DNA of 5,951 nt from positions 1-5,951 of the forward strand of contig JBHHYH010000115.1 in NCBI GenBank assembly GCA_046757465.1. The letters are read 5' to 3'. The notes beneath the pieces were generated by a model, which saw nothing but the letters and a program-made list of their open reading frames with translations, had not been told where the DNA came from and made no database searches. This document shows positions 5,323 to 5,951 of the stretch, piece after piece. The position numbers and the translations under genes are program-made. Each line of letters starts with the position of its first letter. Positions within the stretch are counted from its first letter, which is position 1. The stretch is from Scalindua_A sp046757465 (GTDB lineage: Bacteria; Planctomycetota; Brocadiia; Brocadiales; Scalinduaceae).

Positions 5323-5854
5323 CAGAATCTTTTCCTGTTTTATTCGAAAATACCTTTAACCAATGTTGCACCTCACTCTTGGATGGCCCGGTGTATTTAC
5401 TCATAGGTTCTCCTTCGTCTCGCATTATCTTTTTGCGTCCCCGTCCATCTGCTGTCTGGCGAATAATTTTCTTTGTAACGTCTCCATAGAATTCTAATGG
5501 TTCCATAACTTTACTACCACATCTTTCCACAAATCGTTGTATATCCCTGTCGGAAGTAACCACCATTATTTCCCTGGGACGTTTGCTATTCTTCACTATC
5601 CTTTTTATTTCTTCATCCGCATCAAGGCCCGGTCTGGCGAAAACTACATCTATTCCGGATATATTACTCTTATACGAAACACCAGAACCCTGGCCGTCAA
5701 AGACGACAATTAGTTTATGTCTTCTCTTTTCCTTATATTGCTCCAGTACTGTAAGAAACCTATTACGCAAGATTTCAATATCACATTTCTTTGTACTATC
5801 TCCCAATTCAGGAACCTTGAAAATTACATTGTAACCATCAACTATTACGTCCAT
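5315..5854 (-). CDS. yacP: YacP-like NYN-domain endoribonuclease (Rae1 family)
   Basis: YacP/Rae1 is a PIN-like NYN nuclease; in Bacillus subtilis it cleaves mRNA inside the ribosome. The product has 179 residues, close to the usual length of about 170. Motifs seen are DGYNVIF near the N-terminus (D6, N9), VVFDGQ (D53), DADEEI (D80) and VVTSDRDI (D102), which give the acidic pocket of the fold. A basic C-terminal part follows (GRGRKK at 137-142). The start is the ATG at 5854; the nearest purine-rich site, AAAGG, is about 14 bases away, so initiation may be weak. The gene heads a two-gene unit with xerC. The B. subtilis homologue sits in another context, so pairing with xerC is a feature of this lineage. 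The ribosome-dependent activity is inferred from family only. Confidence 0.88.
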   Translation of the reverse strand: MDVIVDGYNVIFKVPELGDSTKKCDIEILRNRFLTVLEQYKEKRRHKLIVVFDGQGSGVSYKSNISGIDVVFARPGLDADEEIKRIVKNSKRPREIMVVTSDRDIQRFVERCGSKVMEPLEFYGDVTKKIIRQTADGRGRKKIMRDEGEPMSKYTGPSKSEVQHWLKVFSNKTGKDSDD

Positions 5855-5887
5855 CTCAATGTTTTAACCTTTATGATACTACTCTGA

Positions 5888-5915
5888 GTTATTTGTTACT
5901 TGTTATTAGTTATTG
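5888..5915. repeat. Four-copy 7-bp tandem repeat, GTTAYTN
   Basis: On the plus strand four consecutive heptads read GTTATTT, GTTACTT, GTTATTA and GTTATTG. They lie between yacP and the second heptad array and overlap the candidate -10 box. Confidence 0.7.
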
Positions 5916-5933
5916 GCTATAAGTCAACTCCGT

Positions 5934-5951
5934 ACTCTCTACTCTCTACTC
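5934..5951. repeat. 7-bp tandem repeat ACTCTCT, running off the window
   Basis: Two full copies of ACTCTCT and a partial third (ACTC) end at the window edge, so the array is probably longer. Its sequence is unrelated to the GTTAYTN array 18 bases away, but the period is the same. Confidence 0.7.

Larger units (their letters stand above)
5855..5951. promoter_or_regulatory. Upstream region of yacP-xerC with a possible weak promoter
   Basis: On the minus strand TTGACT (5927-5922) followed 16 bases later by TAACAA (5905-5900) could be a promoter, but the -10 match is poor. The region is low in complexity and holds two 7-bp tandem repeats. No coding sequence is seen. Confidence 0.3.

Overview
The window is a chromosomal stretch of an AT-rich bacterium. 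The bacterial-type leucyl-tRNA synthetase, the tRNA-Ala, the Xer recombinase and sigma70-like promoters all support this. The lineage cannot be fixed from sequence alone. The gene mix and AT-rich short-repeat spacers would suit an environmental lineage such as anammox Planctomycetes (Brocadiales), but that is a weak guess.

Layout from left to right: a tRNA-Ala(GGC) on the minus strand, cut by the window edge (1-49); a divergent intergenic region with strong inverted repeats and a clear plus-strand promoter (50-341); leuS on the plus strand (342-2855); then, all on the minus strand, a truncated xerC fragment (2868-3134), a doubtful 48-residue ORF (3162-3308), a spacer with a long hairpin, a small charged protein gene (3507-3701), a PIN-domain (VapC-like) gene (3701-4171) with its own promoter, a spacer holding an inverted-repeat element, intact xerC (4414-5322) and yacP (5315-5854). 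Two different 7-bp tandem repeats lie upstream of yacP.

The main oddity is an exact 268-bp direct duplication. The last 88 codons of xerC plus the stop and one further base (4413-4680) are repeated without a mismatch at 2867-3134, directly behind leuS. The 1546-bp period contains the PIN/partner pair. Recombination between the two copies would remove the PIN module and leave leuS next to an intact xerC. The arrangement therefore looks like a module inserted at the 3' end of xerC, with a displaced copy of the gene end left on the far side. A recent duplication or an assembly error are the alternatives.

In the PIN pair the presumed toxin gene comes first with a TTG start. The presumed antitoxin follows with a one-base TAATG overlap and a strong Shine-Dalgarno, which should favour the antitoxin. 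yacP and xerC overlap by 8 bases and are probably co-translated. leuS has a promoter so close to its ATG that the mRNA would be leaderless or nearly so.
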